The notes under the pieces were generated by a model. The model ran no database searches. It was not told the origin of the DNA and was given only the letters and a program-made list of their open reading frames with translations. A DNA stretch of 64,000 bases. Origin: Sorangium aterium (GTDB lineage: Bacteria; Myxococcota_A; Polyangia; Polyangiales; Polyangiaceae). The stretch covers positions 2,542,001-2,606,000 of the forward strand of contig NZ_JAQNDK010000001.1 in NCBI RefSeq assembly GCF_028368935.1. Reading direction: 5' to 3'. The translations under genes and the position numbers were made by a program. Positions 24,130 through 32,950 of this stretch are shown in pieces. How positions within the stretch are numbered: the first letter of the stretch is position 1; each line of letters opens with the position of its first letter.

Positions 24130-26096
24130 CGCGTGGCGCGCTCTCCCGTGAGCAGGTCGTAGAGGTCCGGCGCGAACGCGGCGGCGACGCAGCACTCGAC
24201 CTCCTCCGCCGTCGCGCAGGCGAGCGCCTCCGCCGCGACCGCCTCGGCCTCGGCGACCGTGATGCGCCGGAGCGTCTCCTTGATCTCCGGGATCGCCGCC
24301 GCCTCCATCGAGAAGTCGCGGAGGCCGAGGCCGAGCAGCAGCAGGGCGGCGAGCGGATCGCTCGCCATCGCGCCGCAGAGGGAGACCGGCCTGCCGAAGT
24401 CCTGGCCTGCCTGGATCACCTTCGTGATCAGCCGAAGGATCGACGGATCGAAGGGCGAGGCCAGGTAGGCGAGCGAGCGGCTGGTCCGGTCGACCGCGAG
24501 CGCGTACTGGATCAGATCGTTCGTCCCGAGGCTCAGGAACGCGGCCTCGCGCGCGAAATGGTCGACCATGATCGCCGCCGAGGGCACCTCGATCATCACG
24601 CCGAGCGGGATCTCGTCGGCGCACGCCTGGCCTCGGGCGCGCACCTGCTCCTGCGCGCGGTGCAGCAGCGCGCGCACCTGCCGGAGCTCGCCGAGGCCCG
24701 CGACCATGGGGATCATGATCCGCACGTCGCCGTAGGCGGAGGCGCGCACCATGGCGCGGAGGTGCTCGAGGAAGACGTCGGGGCGCGAGAGCGCGAGCCG
24801 GACCGCGCGGAGGCCGAGCATCGGGTTCATCTCGGGCGGCACCTGGAACGTGGAGACGAACTTGTCGCCGCCGATGTCGAAGGTGCGCAGCGTGACCGGC
24901 TTCGGGCGGAGCGCCTCGACGACGGCGCGGAAGATCTCGAACTGCTGGTCCTCCGAGGGCGGGGACGAGCGGTCGATGTAGAGGAACTCGGTCCGGTAGA
25001 GGCCGATGCCGTCGGCGCCCTGGTCGCGCGCGAGGATCGCCTCGGCAGGGAGCTCGACGTTCGCCCGGAGCGACACCTTGACGCCGTCCTTCGACTGGGC
25101 GGCCCGGTGCCTGGACTCCGAGAGCTCCTTGCCGAGCGCGACGTAGCGTTCGGCGCGGGCGCGCGCGTCCGCGAGCTCGGCGGGGCCGGGGCGAACGACG
25201 ACCGTGCCGCGCAGCCCGTCGATCACCACGACGTCGCCCGTGATCACGCGCTGCAGCACGTCGCTGACGCCGACAACGGCCGGGATCTCCAGCGCGCGCG
25301 CCATGATCGAGGTGTGGCTCGTGCGGGTGCCGACCTCGGTGACGAAGCCGACGACCGGCTCGTCGACCATCGCCGCGGTGTCGGCCGGCGACAGGTCGTG
25401 CGCGATCAGGATCGTCGGCCCGGAGAAGCGCGGGAGCGCCGCGCCGAACGTCGCCGGCATGGCGATCGAGTTCTGCAGCTCGATCAGGCTGCGCGTGGAG
25501 AGCGGCGAGGTGTCGCGCGAGGACGGCGGCTCCTGGGGCGGGAGGCTGAAGGCGCGCAGGAGGCGCTCGCCGACGAACATGACGTCGTGGCTGCGCTCGC
25601 GCAGGTACGGGTCGTCGAGCGCGGCGAAGCGGCCCGCGATCGCCTCGCACGCGGCCGCCACCGCCCACTCGGCGCAGCGGCGCTCCTCGGTGACCTGGCG
25701 CTTCACGGCGTCGGCGAGCGCCTCGTCGCCGAGCATCAGCAGGTAGGCTTCGAGGATCGACGCCTCGGCGCGGTGATCGCCGACGCGCTTCGCCATGTCG
25801 CGCAGCTCGTCCTGCGCGCGCTCGACCGCGGCCTCGAAGCGCTCGAGCTCCGCCGTGATCTCGCTGGAGCCGACGCGGCGGCGCGGGTGGTTCGTCCGGT
25901 GCCCGCCCATCACGACGGCCGCGCCGATGGCGACGCCGGGCGACCCGGCGATGCCCCGCAGCGTCTCCGTCCGGGCGCCGGGCGGCATCGAGTCGACCCG
26001 GGCGCCGGGCGCCGCCGAGTCGCTCCGGACGGCGTCCGCCGGGGCGGGGTGCTCGTCCGGGGCGTCCGACGAGAGCGCGCTCGGGCCGCGCGTCAC
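24126..26096 (-). CDS. ptsI: Phosphoenolpyruvate-protein phosphotransferase (PTS enzyme I)
   Basis: This 656-residue protein is about 80 residues longer than typical EI because of a Pro/Ala-rich N-terminal extension and an insert near 185-205. The phosphorylated histidine is H261 in GTRTSHTSIMARALEIPAVVG. The PEP-binding TIM-barrel domain has GADGIGLYRTEFLY, LRTFDIGGDK, PLGVMIEVPSA, LSLGTNDLIQY and the catalytic Cys C574 in SLCGAMASDP. It lacks the GAF domain of PtsP. It transfers phosphate from PEP to the HPr encoded just upstream. Start and stop overlap the neighbours by 4 bases. No sugar EII permease is present, so a regulatory relay is likely. Confidence 0.93.
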   Translation of the reverse strand: MTRGPSALSSDAPDEHPAPADAVRSDSAAPGARVDSMPPGARTETLRGIAGSPGVAIGAAVVMGGHRTNHPRRRVGSSEITAELERFEAAVERAQDELRDMAKRVGDHRAEASILEAYLLMLGDEALADAVKRQVTEERRCAEWAVAAACEAIAGRFAALDDPYLRERSHDVMFVGERLLRAFSLPPQEPPSSRDTSPLSTRSLIELQNSIAMPATFGAALPRFSGPTILIAHDLSPADTAAMVDEPVVGFVTEVGTRTSHTSIMARALEIPAVVGVSDVLQRVITGDVVVIDGLRGTVVVRPGPAELADARARAERYVALGKELSESRHRAAQSKDGVKVSLRANVELPAEAILARDQGADGIGLYRTEFLYIDRSSPPSEDQQFEIFRAVVEALRPKPVTLRTFDIGGDKFVSTFQVPPEMNPMLGLRAVRLALSRPDVFLEHLRAMVRASAYGDVRIMIPMVAGLGELRQVRALLHRAQEQVRARGQACADEIPLGVMIEVPSAAIMVDHFAREAAFLSLGTNDLIQYALAVDRTSRSLAYLASPFDPSILRLITKVIQAGQDFGRPVSLCGAMASDPLAALLLLGLGLRDFSMEAAAIPEIKETLRRITVAEAEAVAAEALACATAEEVECCVAAAFAPDLYDLLTGERATR

Positions 26097-26377
26097 TCGT
26101 GCTCTCCGAAGCGCGCGGCGATCAGCTCGCCGATGGCGGAGACGGCGTCGGCGGCCTGATCGCCCGTCGCGCTCACCTCGATCTGCGTGCCCATCGAGCC
26201 GCAGAGCAGCAGCACGCCCATCACGCTCTTCGCGTTGGCCGACTGCCCGTCCGGCCCGGTCAGCGAGATCTCGCAGTCGTAACGCCCCGCGAGCTGCACG
26301 AGCTTCGTCGCGGCGCGCGCGTGGAGCCCGCGCACATTGATGATGGTGAACCGCCTCGTTACCGCCTCCGTCGTCAC
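26093..26377 (-). CDS. ptsH: HPr phosphocarrier protein
   Basis: This 94-residue protein has a GTG start overlapping the rapZ stop (GTGA, 26374-26377). The active histidine is H19 in NVRGLHARAATKL. Ser51 in NAKSVMGVLLL corresponds to the classic Ser46 phosphorylated by HPr kinase, which is encoded two genes upstream. Both phosphorylation sites are therefore present. It would pass phosphate from EI to EIIA-Ntr (ptsN in this operon). Confidence 0.94.
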   Translation of the reverse strand: MTTEAVTRRFTIINVRGLHARAATKLVQLAGRYDCEISLTGPDGQSANAKSVMGVLLLCGSMGTQIEVSATGDQAADAVSAIGELIAARFGEHE

Positions 26378-27435
26378 CGCTCGCCCCCCGTCACGCTCGT
26401 GTCCGACGCCGGGCGAGGCTCCGACGGGGTCGCTCCCGGCTGCGCCAGCCGGAGATCCACGCCGGGCGCCCCGGCCATGCCCTCTCCCACCCCCGAGGGT
26501 ACACCACTCGCGCTCACCCGGGCGACGTCCCGGTGCACGACCGTGATGGGCAGCCCCGTCTTCCGCCGCAGGCTGTCGCTGAGCGCGTTGGTGAGCACGA
26601 CGGAGCGGTGCCGACCGCCGGTGCACCCGATGCCGACGGTGAGGTAGCTCTTTCCTTCGCTGGCGTAGCGCGGCATGCAGAACGAGAGGAGCTGCTCTGT
26701 CCTGCAGATGAACTCGAGGGCATCCGCGTTCTTCAGGATGTACTCCCGCACCGGCTCGTCGTTCCCCGTGAGCTCGCGGAGGCCGTGGACGAAATACGGG
26801 TTGTCGAGGAAGCGGACGTCGAAGAGCAGATCGGCGTCGAGCGGGATGCCGTACTTGTAACCGAACGAGACGAACCGGGTGGACATCCGGGGCACCTCGA
26901 CCTTCGAGGGGCGCAGCCGCTCGATGACGACGCGGCGCAGGTCGTGCGTCGACAGCCGGGTCGTGTCGAGCTCGATGGTCGCCCTGGCCCGCAACGACGC
27001 GAGCCGCTCGCGCTCGAGGAGGACGCCGTCGAGCATCGCGATGGCGCCGCTGCCGCCGGTCGTCAGCGGGTGCGGGCGCCGCGTCTCGCTGAAGCGCCGG
27101 AGCAGCGTCTCGTCCGAGGCGTCGAGGAAGAGGATCACCACGTCCCGTCCGTTCCGGATGGAGTCGAGCGCCGCCGTGGCGCCCGCCAGGAAGGAGCCCA
27201 CCCGGACGTCGATGCCGAGCCCGATCCGGGTGATCCCGCCCGACTCGCACGCCTCGACCGCCGGCTGCACGAGCGACGTGGGCAGGTTGTCGACGCAGAA
27301 GAACCCGAGGTCCTCCAGGGCGTGGAGCGCCGTCGACTTGCCCGCGCCGGAGAGGCCCGTGACGACGACGACGCGCCCCGGCGCGCCGTCGGGCCCGTGC
27401 AGGCCGTGCTGCTGCTGATCGCCTGCGTTGCTCAC
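26374..27435 (-). CDS. rapZ: RapZ/YvcJ-family nucleotide-binding protein
   Basis: This 353-residue protein has a GTG start overlapping the hprK stop (GTGA). The Walker A motif GLSGAGKS is at 27-34. The family segments FFCVDNLPTSLV, VILFLDASDETLLRRFSETRRPHPL, FGYKYGIPLDADLLFDVRFLDNPY and TVGIGCTGGRHRSV are all present. The C-terminal extension of about 45 residues after VHRDV is Pro/Ser-rich and not conserved. In enterobacteria RapZ binds small RNAs that control glmS. In other phyla the family sits beside hprK/ptsH as here, with a less certain role. Confidence 0.92.
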   Translation of the reverse strand: MSNAGDQQQHGLHGPDGAPGRVVVVTGLSGAGKSTALHALEDLGFFCVDNLPTSLVQPAVEACESGGITRIGLGIDVRVGSFLAGATAALDSIRNGRDVVILFLDASDETLLRRFSETRRPHPLTTGGSGAIAMLDGVLLERERLASLRARATIELDTTRLSTHDLRRVVIERLRPSKVEVPRMSTRFVSFGYKYGIPLDADLLFDVRFLDNPYFVHGLRELTGNDEPVREYILKNADALEFICRTEQLLSFCMPRYASEGKSYLTVGIGCTGGRHRSVVLTNALSDSLRRKTGLPITVVHRDVARVSASGVPSGVGEGMAGAPGVDLRLAQPGATPSEPRPASDTSVTGGER

Positions 27436-28727
27436 CCTCGCCTCCTCGGCCGCGGCAGGCTCACGGACGACTCCGTGGGGCTGAACCCGGAGCTCGGGCG
27501 ATCGGGGGGCGGCCTGCCCCGATCCGCGGGCGGCCGGAAGGCGCTGCTCGGGGGGTTCGGCGCGTCCACGCCGCGGCCGGGCGGCGGAGGCCGGGGCGGG
27601 CCGGGCGGCGCGGCGCTCCGCGAGGCGCCTTCCTCGGCGAGCCTCGCCGGCGGCGGGATCGACGACTCCTCCGGCGAGCGCTCGCGGAGCAGCTCGCCCT
27701 CGACGTTGCCGAAGAACTCGCGGGCCGCGTGGAACCCGGCGTTCTTCAGGAGCTCGTTGCGGGCGGCGACCTCGAGGATCGACGCCATGTCGCGGCCCGG
27801 GCGCACGGGGATGACGAGCTCCCGGATCTTCACGCCGAGGATGGTGTGGTACCGCTCGTCCAGCCCGAGCCGATCGTACTCGGTGTCCTTCGACCACTCG
27901 ACCAGCTTCACCACGACGTCGATCCGCTTGCGCTCGCGGATCGACGTGACGCCGAAGAGGTCCTTCACGTTGAGGATGCCGAGGCCACGCACCTCGAGGT
28001 GGTACCGGAGGAGCTCCGCCGGGGCCCCGAAGACCATGCCGGGAGGACGGTAATCGCACTCCACGGCGTCGTCGGCCACGAGCCGGTGGCCGCGCATCAC
28101 GAGATCGAGCGCGCACTCGCTCTTGCCGATCGCGCTCGACCCCATGAGAAGGAGGCCCACGCCGAAGACGTCGACGAGCACGCCGTGCAGGCGCAGTCGC
28201 GGCGCCAGGCGATCGTCGAGCAGCGCGTGCAGCGCGGTGATCGTGGCGCTCGATCGCACGGCCGAGACGAGGAGCGGCGTCCCGGTCTCCTCGGCGCACT
28301 GCGCGAGCTCAGGCACAGGGACGAACCCGATGCCGGAGCCGTTCGCCTCGAACGGCTGATCGCCCTGCGTGACGATGACGCAGCACAGGCCGAGCTCGAA
28401 GAAGCCGCGCAGCGACAGGAGCCGGTCTTCGCGGGAGAGCTTGTGGAGGAACGAGAGCTCTGTCTGCCCGAGGATCTGCACCCGCGTCGGCACGATGCCG
28501 TGGAAGTGGCCGACGAGCGCGAGCCCGGACTTCTGGATGCGGGTGTTCATGATGGGCCGATCGAGGCCCGCGGCGCCGGCGATGAGCGTGAGATCGATGC
28601 CGAGCCCCTCGTCGGCCATCAGGCTCCGCACCGCGATGACGGGGCGGTCCGCGCGCCCTCCGCCGGTCGAGGGGGGCATCCGGCCGCCTCCTTCCCCTTC
28701 CTGTCCGCTGCTGCGCGGGCCGCTCAT
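27432..28727 (-). CDS. hprK: HPr kinase/phosphorylase
   Basis: This 431-residue protein has an ATG start overlapping the ptsN stop (ATGA, 28724-28727). The N-terminal domain (about 28-160) is followed by the catalytic domain with H181 in RLHGVLVDVFG, the P-loop MGSSAIGKSECAL (Walker A around 196-203) and the signature LEVRGLGILNVKDLFG at about 244-259. It would phosphorylate and dephosphorylate Ser51 of the adjacent HPr. The last 100 residues are Pro/Arg/Ser-rich low complexity, beyond the normal length of about 310-330. Confidence 0.93.
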   Translation of the reverse strand: MSGPRSSGQEGEGGGRMPPSTGGGRADRPVIAVRSLMADEGLGIDLTLIAGAAGLDRPIMNTRIQKSGLALVGHFHGIVPTRVQILGQTELSFLHKLSREDRLLSLRGFFELGLCCVIVTQGDQPFEANGSGIGFVPVPELAQCAEETGTPLLVSAVRSSATITALHALLDDRLAPRLRLHGVLVDVFGVGLLLMGSSAIGKSECALDLVMRGHRLVADDAVECDYRPPGMVFGAPAELLRYHLEVRGLGILNVKDLFGVTSIRERKRIDVVVKLVEWSKDTEYDRLGLDERYHTILGVKIRELVIPVRPGRDMASILEVAARNELLKNAGFHAAREFFGNVEGELLRERSPEESSIPPPARLAEEGASRSAAPPGPPRPPPPGRGVDAPNPPSSAFRPPADRGRPPPDRPSSGFSPTESSVSLPRPRRRG

Positions 28728-29203
28728 GACACCGACCTCCCTTCCTCGGCGGCGATGAGCTCGAACGCCGCGCGCCCGGTCGAGGCGCCGAGCAGGCGCC
28801 GCCTGAAGCTTTCGTCCCGCAGCAGACGGGAGATGCGCGCCAGCGTCTTCAGGTGCTCGCCCGTAGCGCGCTTCGGCCCGATCACGGCCACGAGGATCGA
28901 CACCGGCGCCCCGTCGATCGCGTCGAAGTCGATCGGCTTCGGGCAGATCAGGACCGCGCCGATCAGCCGATCGACGCCCTCCATCGCGCCGTGGGGGATG
29001 GCCACGCCGCTGCCGACGCCGGTGGACTGCAGGCGCTCGCGCTCGCCGAGCACCCGCTCGATGTCGTCGGCCTTGACCCCCGGCTGTCCTGTCGCGAGCA
29101 GGGCGGCGAGCCGGCGGAGCGCGTCCGCCTTCGAGCGGACGACCCCCTCCTGCTCGCTGGCGACGGATACCTGGTGCGCGGTCAAGATGTCGCGGACTTG
29201 CAT
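28724..29203 (-). CDS. ptsN: PTS EIIA-Ntr (PtsN) domain protein
   Basis: This 159-residue single EIIA domain of the fructose/mannitol (Ntr) type has the active histidine H71 in GVAIPHGAME, preceded by RERLQSTGVGSG and followed by PIDFDAIDGAPVSILVAVIGP. I chose the ATG at 29203 (MQVRDILTAHQVSV), which matches the family start, over an upstream reading from 29251. It is the probable end point of the EI-HPr phosphate relay. It is the first gene of the tightly overlapping cluster; hpf lies 409 bp further upstream. Confidence 0.92.
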   Translation of the reverse strand: MQVRDILTAHQVSVASEQEGVVRSKADALRRLAALLATGQPGVKADDIERVLGERERLQSTGVGSGVAIPHGAMEGVDRLIGAVLICPKPIDFDAIDGAPVSILVAVIGPKRATGEHLKTLARISRLLRDESFRRRLLGASTGRAAFELIAAEEGRSVS

Positions 29204-29612
29204 GCTGATTTCGGCGCTCGGGCGAGGTGAGAGGGCTCTGGAACGGCGCACGTGGCACGGTCGGCGCGGCGCTCGGCCAGGGCCAAGCGAGCCGATGTGG
29301 CCATCGTACCCTGGGGACCTCGGGTACGCGACTCAAGGACGCTATCGCGGCGAGCGTCCCGGAGGGAGCGATCTTCGCGCCGCGGTCGCTGGGCGACCGC
29401 CGCGGCGCTCCGGGCAGGTCGTGCGTGCGCTGGGGGCGAGCCGATAGAGACGAGCGCCCTTCGCCGCCGCGGCGAGAGCTGCGGCTCACGCGGAGGGAGC
29501 GCGCCGCCTCGCCCGCGAGCGGCGGCTCACGGGGCGGGAGCGCGCCGCGCCAGCGGGCGCGGCGGCCCTCGCTCCGGTTCGCGCGCCGCGCCTCGGCGGA
29601 GCGCCCGGTGGT
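29204..29612. other. 409-bp gap between hpf and ptsN with hairpin and 41-bp repeats
   Basis: No gene is supported. It contains an inverted repeat CGTACCC (29305-29311) / GGGTACG (29322-29328), a possible operator or hairpin about 100 bases upstream of ptsN. It also contains two 27-base direct repeats differing at two positions (29481-29507 and 29522-29548, period 41). The promoter of the pts cluster probably lies here if hpf is transcribed separately. Confidence 0.45.
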
Positions 29613-29981
29613 TTACGATCGGGTGCGCCCCGCCGAGGCCACCGCTTCGCGCTCCACCTCCACGGCGTACTCGCCGGCGCTCGTCGCGCCGCGCTTCCGC
29701 GCCATGGTGTGTCCCTTTCCATCGCGGATCTGCCGCTCGAGCTTGTCGTGGACCGTGTCGATCGACGCGTACATGTCCTCACCCCGTTCGGTCGCATGGA
29801 AGGCTAGACTGCCGGAGGAGATGCGAACGTCGGCGACATGCGTCAGACCCTCTACGGAGAGGGTGACCTGCGCCGTCATCGCCTGCCTAAGGAACTTCTG
29901 GAGCTTGGCCACCTTCTCGTGGGCGTACTTCTTCACGGCGTCGGTACCCACCATATGCCGGAACGTGATCGTGATGTTCAT
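29613..29981 (-). CDS. hpf: Ribosome hibernation-promoting factor, HPF/YfiA family
   Basis: This 122-residue protein has the start MNITITFRHMVGTDAVKKYAHEKVAKLQKFL, and ISSGSLAFHATERGEDMYASIDTVHDKLERQI is the second half of the domain. It has the short-form core plus a 25-residue tail and lacks the dimerising C-terminal domain of long HPF. It would bind the 30S subunit in slow growth. An AAGGAAGG ribosome-binding site precedes the ATG. Location next to ptsN resembles the rpoN-hpf-ptsN order of other proteobacteria, but rpoN is not here. Confidence 0.92.
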   Translation of the reverse strand: MNITITFRHMVGTDAVKKYAHEKVAKLQKFLRQAMTAQVTLSVEGLTHVADVRISSGSLAFHATERGEDMYASIDTVHDKLERQIRDGKGHTMARKRGATSAGEYAVEVEREAVASAGRTRS

Positions 29982-30271
29982 CGGGTCCAGCCTTCCTTCC
30001 CTGATGCGTAGATGAAACAATCGACTACGGCTACAGAGCACCCCTCCATCTCCATAGTAACACTGATGTAGAGCTCCAGTCTGCACTCAACGGCGCAGCG
30101 CTTTCGTTTTGTTTGGCGTCGTTCCGTTTCTGCGGGTCTTGCCGCGCCTTGCCCTGACTTGCCGGGAATTGTCGCGGCTTGGCGCCGCTCGCCACCTCTC
30201 GCGCACCTGGTCGTGCCCACGCGTCACCATGGCTTGCCGCGCTGCGTCCTGCGCGGCGAGCGCGCCTCCTC

Positions 30272-30616
30272 TCAACAAGCCTTGGCACGCCCCGCTTGTT
30301 CCAGCGCCCGGCGCACCGTGTGCGGGGCCTGGCCCGAGGCCAGCGCGATCTCGCCGATCGTGGGTGTGCGCCCGAGCTCGGCCGCGAGCCGCCTCGCGCT
30401 CGCGAGGACGGCCCGGAGCACCTCGACATCGCCCGGATCGAGCGGCTCGGCGACGCGGAGGCCCTCCGACTCCAGCCGGTCGATGATGTACTCCACCTCC
30501 TCGTACGAGACCGCCCGCCGGTCGACGACTTCGGCGATGTCGTTGAGGTCCACCCGACCGGTCGACCTATGGCGTGTAAGGAGCTCCTGGATCATGTCGT
30601 CGATGACAGGCGGCAC
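30272..30616 (-). CDS. Small protein resembling sigma-70 region 1.1 plus a sigma-like helix-turn-helix
   Basis: This protein of about 114 residues is read from a GTG at 30616; an internal ATG at 30595 is the alternative. The first 50 residues (IDDMIQELLTRHRSTGRVDLNDIAEVV, then VSYEEVEYIIDRLESEGLRV) have the pattern of region 1.1 of primary sigma factors. The second half (RLAAELGRTPTIGEIALASGQAPHTVRRALEQAG) resembles the helix-turn-helix of sigma region 3 or 4.1-type bundles. Core-binding region 2 is absent, so it is not a working sigma factor. A role in modulating RNA polymerase or sigma access is inferred. Confidence 0.6.
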   Translation of the reverse strand: MPPVIDDMIQELLTRHRSTGRVDLNDIAEVVDRRAVSYEEVEYIIDRLESEGLRVAEPLDPGDVEVLRAVLASARRLAAELGRTPTIGEIALASGQAPHTVRRALEQAGRAKAC

Positions 30617-30964
30617 GGCGCTAGCGTGCCACCTTCGCGCAGGCCGCGCACGCGCCTGGGCGCGCGAAAGCAGGCCCGAAAGCCGAGCGCGAGACCGAGC
30701 TGATCGAGCGTCTCGTCGCCGCGCTCCGCGGCCCTCCCCGCGGCCTCGCCGCGCGGAGCCTGGCCAGCCGGCTCGCCCGCCGCGGGCCCGCCGCCGCGTC
30801 ACGGCTCATGATCACGGCGCTCCACGGTGAACCGCACCTCACCTCGTCTCGCCCCGCTCGCCACGACCGACGTCTTCATCTGTTCAGCGATGTTTCCGCC
30901 AGGATGCGTGAGGCATGATAGAAATGGACGCGTCATCGGGCGGATACACATCAGGAGATCTTCC
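30617..30964. other. 348-bp divergent region upstream of the MpaB-family gene
   Basis: No gene is supported; readings in the GC-rich left part are Arg/Ala-rich. The right part (30880-30960) is AT-richer. TTTCCG, a 17-base spacer and TGATAG (about 30892-30920) form a weak promoter candidate for the rightward gene. An AGGAG at 30953-30957 gives a good ribosome-binding site 7 bases before the ATG at 30965 and decides that start over in-frame codons at 30827. Confidence 0.4.
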
Positions 30965-31831
30965 ATGCGCTGGGCCCCTCCCGAATCGCGATCGCGTTAT
31001 GCGATCCGCGACCATATCGAAGCAAACCTGGATCCGGTCAAGGATCATCAGGAGATTGCATTTCTCTCGACGTGCTATGATTTCTCTTGGGACACGCAGC
31101 ACGCCCTCGAGCTCGCGCTGTTCCGTGTGTTCGGGATCGCCAAGGGCACACCGCTCCTGGTGCAGACAGGGGAGCTCCTCCAGCGCACCCAGAAGCGCTA
31201 CGACGACACGGTCCTCATCCTCTCCGAGATGCTGGAGAACGGATACGACAGCGACCGCGGCCGGGCGGCGCTGCGGCGCATGAACCGGCAGCACGGGCGT
31301 TACGCCATCCCGAACGACGAGTACCTGTACACGTTGTCGACGTTCATCTTCGAGCCCATCCGCTGGAACGAGCGCTTCGCCTGGCGCGCGCTGCTCGAAA
31401 AGGAGAAGCTCGCGGCGTACCACTACTGGAAGCAGGTCGGGGGGCTGATGAACATCAAGGATATCCCGCCGAGCTACGAGGCGTTCGAGCGGTTCAACCT
31501 CGATTACGAGGCGGAGCACCTGCGGTTCTCGGAGGACAACCGGAGGCTCGCCGTCGCGACGCGGGACCTCGTGCTGGGCTGGGCGCTGCCGAGAGCGCTA
31601 TGGCCGCTCGGGGCGCCGGTCCTCCACGCGATGATCGACGATCGCATGCTCGACGCCGTCGGGCTGCCGCGGCCTCCGCCCGGGCTGCGCGGCCTCGTGC
31701 AGGCGGCGCTCCGCGCGCGCGGCCCGCTCTTGCGGGCCATGCCGCGCCGGCGCTCGCCGCGCCTGCTCACTCGGCTGAGGAACCGCACGTACCCGGACGG
31801 CTACCGTATCGAGGATCTCGGCGCGCGGTGA
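30965..31831 (+). CDS. Oxygenase MpaB/DUF2236-family protein
   Basis: This 288-residue all-helical protein has characteristic blocks: ELALFRVFGIAKGTPLLVQTG, ALRRMNRQHGRYAIPNDEYLYTLSTFIFEPIRW and FNLDYEAEHLRFSEDNRRLA. They match the MpaB/latex-clearing-protein-like (formerly DUF2236) family, whose characterised members bind haem and cleave unsaturated chains with oxygen. The start is set by a strong ribosome-binding site. The C-terminal region becomes Arg/Pro-rich. No partner gene is adjacent, and the actual substrate is unknown. Confidence 0.78.
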   Translation: MRWAPPESRSRYAIRDHIEANLDPVKDHQEIAFLSTCYDFSWDTQHALELALFRVFGIAKGTPLLVQTGELLQRTQKRYDDTVLILSEMLENGYDSDRGRAALRRMNRQHGRYAIPNDEYLYTLSTFIFEPIRWNERFAWRALLEKEKLAAYHYWKQVGGLMNIKDIPPSYEAFERFNLDYEAEHLRFSEDNRRLAVATRDLVLGWALPRALWPLGAPVLHAMIDDRMLDAVGLPRPPPGLRGLVQAALRARGPLLRAMPRRRSPRLLTRLRNRTYPDGYRIEDLGAR

Positions 31832-31856
31832 CCAGCGAAGCTCCACGGGCCGGCGA

Positions 31857-31876
31857 GCCCGGCCGCCGCGCCGGGC
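31857..31876. terminator. Hairpin between convergent MpaB-family and kinase genes
   Basis: A perfect 7-bp stem, GCCCGGC (31857-31863) and GCCGGGC (31870-31876), closes a 6-base loop in the 63-bp space between two converging stop codons. There is no T-tract, as is usual in this GC-rich DNA, so its function as a bidirectional terminator is an inference. Confidence 0.4.
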
Positions 31877-31894
31877 GAGCGGGCGCCTGCCGGC

Positions 31895-32950
31895 TCAGGG
31901 CAGCTGGCGCCGCAGGAACTTGAGCGCCTCCCGGGCGGCGCGGTTCACCGGCTCGTAGACGTCCGGGGTCTTCCTGAGCGGCACACCGATCGGCTCGCCG
32001 GGGCGGACGCCGAGGATTCTCTCGACGTCCTCCAGGAGCGATTGCATCGAGTCGTAGCGGTTCTCGGGGGCCTTGCGGAGCGCGGTGGCGACCAGCGCCT
32101 CGATGCGCCGATCGATGCCGGGCCGGATCGTGCTGAGCCGGGGGGCCGGCGTGCAGGCGTGCTGGGCGACGACCACCACGTCGTCCGGCGAGGAGAACGG
32201 CAGCAGGCCGGCGAGCATGCGGAACATGGTGACGCCGAGGGCATAGACGTCGGTGCGGCCGTCGATGGGATCGGCGAGGGCCTGCTCCGGGGCCATGTAG
32301 GGGACGGTGCCCAGCACGAGACCGGCGGCGGTGGTGGGGCCCGTCTTCAGCTTCGCGAAGCCGAAATCCATCATCTTGAGCACGCGCGGGCCGCCCGGGG
32401 AGCGGACGAGGAACAGGTTGTCCGGCTTCACGTCGCGGTGGATGACGCCGGCCGCGTGCGCCAGGGCGAGCGCCGACGCCGCCTGCCGTATCAGCGGAAG
32501 CGCGACCGCCTCGCTCACGGCCACCTCGCGGCGGAGCAGGACGCCGAGCGACTCGCCGGTGAGCAGCTCGAGCACGATGAACGGGGACCCGTCCTTGCGC
32601 TCGCCCGCGTCGAGCACCCGGACGATGTTGGGGTGCCCGAGCTCGGCCGCCACCTCGAGCTCGCGGAGGAACCGCTCGCGCTGGGCCCGATCGGCGGCGA
32701 AGCTGCGGTTCAGGATCTTGATCGCGACCTGCTCCTTCGTGCGGCTGTCCGCCGCGAGGTACACGCGCGACATGCCGCCGGCGCCGATGAAGCCCTGGAT
32801 CACATAGCGATCCTCGAGGATGGCGCCGAACTGCCGCGTCGGCTGCGCGGGCGGCGCGGCCGACAGCGACTGGACGAGGCGCGCGCCGTCGTCGGGGCAG
32901 AAGCCGTACGAGCGATCGGTGTACGCGCGGTGGCAGCGCGGGCAAATCAT
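31895..32950 (-). CDS. Cytosolic Ser/Thr protein kinase with N-terminal zinc ribbon
   Basis: This 351-residue protein begins with a zinc ribbon, CPRC (3-6) and CPDDG (18-22). A complete Hanks kinase domain follows (about 49-310): GAGGMSRVYL, ATP lysine K78 (VAIKIL), HRDVKPDN (171-178), DFGFAK (195-200), GTVPYMAPEQAL. There is no transmembrane segment and no C-terminal sensor, so it is a soluble, minimal kinase. Zinc-ribbon kinases of this kind are numerous in myxobacteria. No phosphatase or evident substrate is beside it. Confidence 0.92.
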   Translation of the reverse strand: MICPRCHRAYTDRSYGFCPDDGARLVQSLSAAPPAQPTRQFGAILEDRYVIQGFIGAGGMSRVYLAADSRTKEQVAIKILNRSFAADRAQRERFLRELEVAAELGHPNIVRVLDAGERKDGSPFIVLELLTGESLGVLLRREVAVSEAVALPLIRQAASALALAHAAGVIHRDVKPDNLFLVRSPGGPRVLKMMDFGFAKLKTGPTTAAGLVLGTVPYMAPEQALADPIDGRTDVYALGVTMFRMLAGLLPFSSPDDVVVVAQHACTPAPRLSTIRPGIDRRIEALVATALRKAPENRYDSMQSLLEDVERILGVRPGEPIGVPLRKTPDVYEPVNRAAREALKFLRRQLP

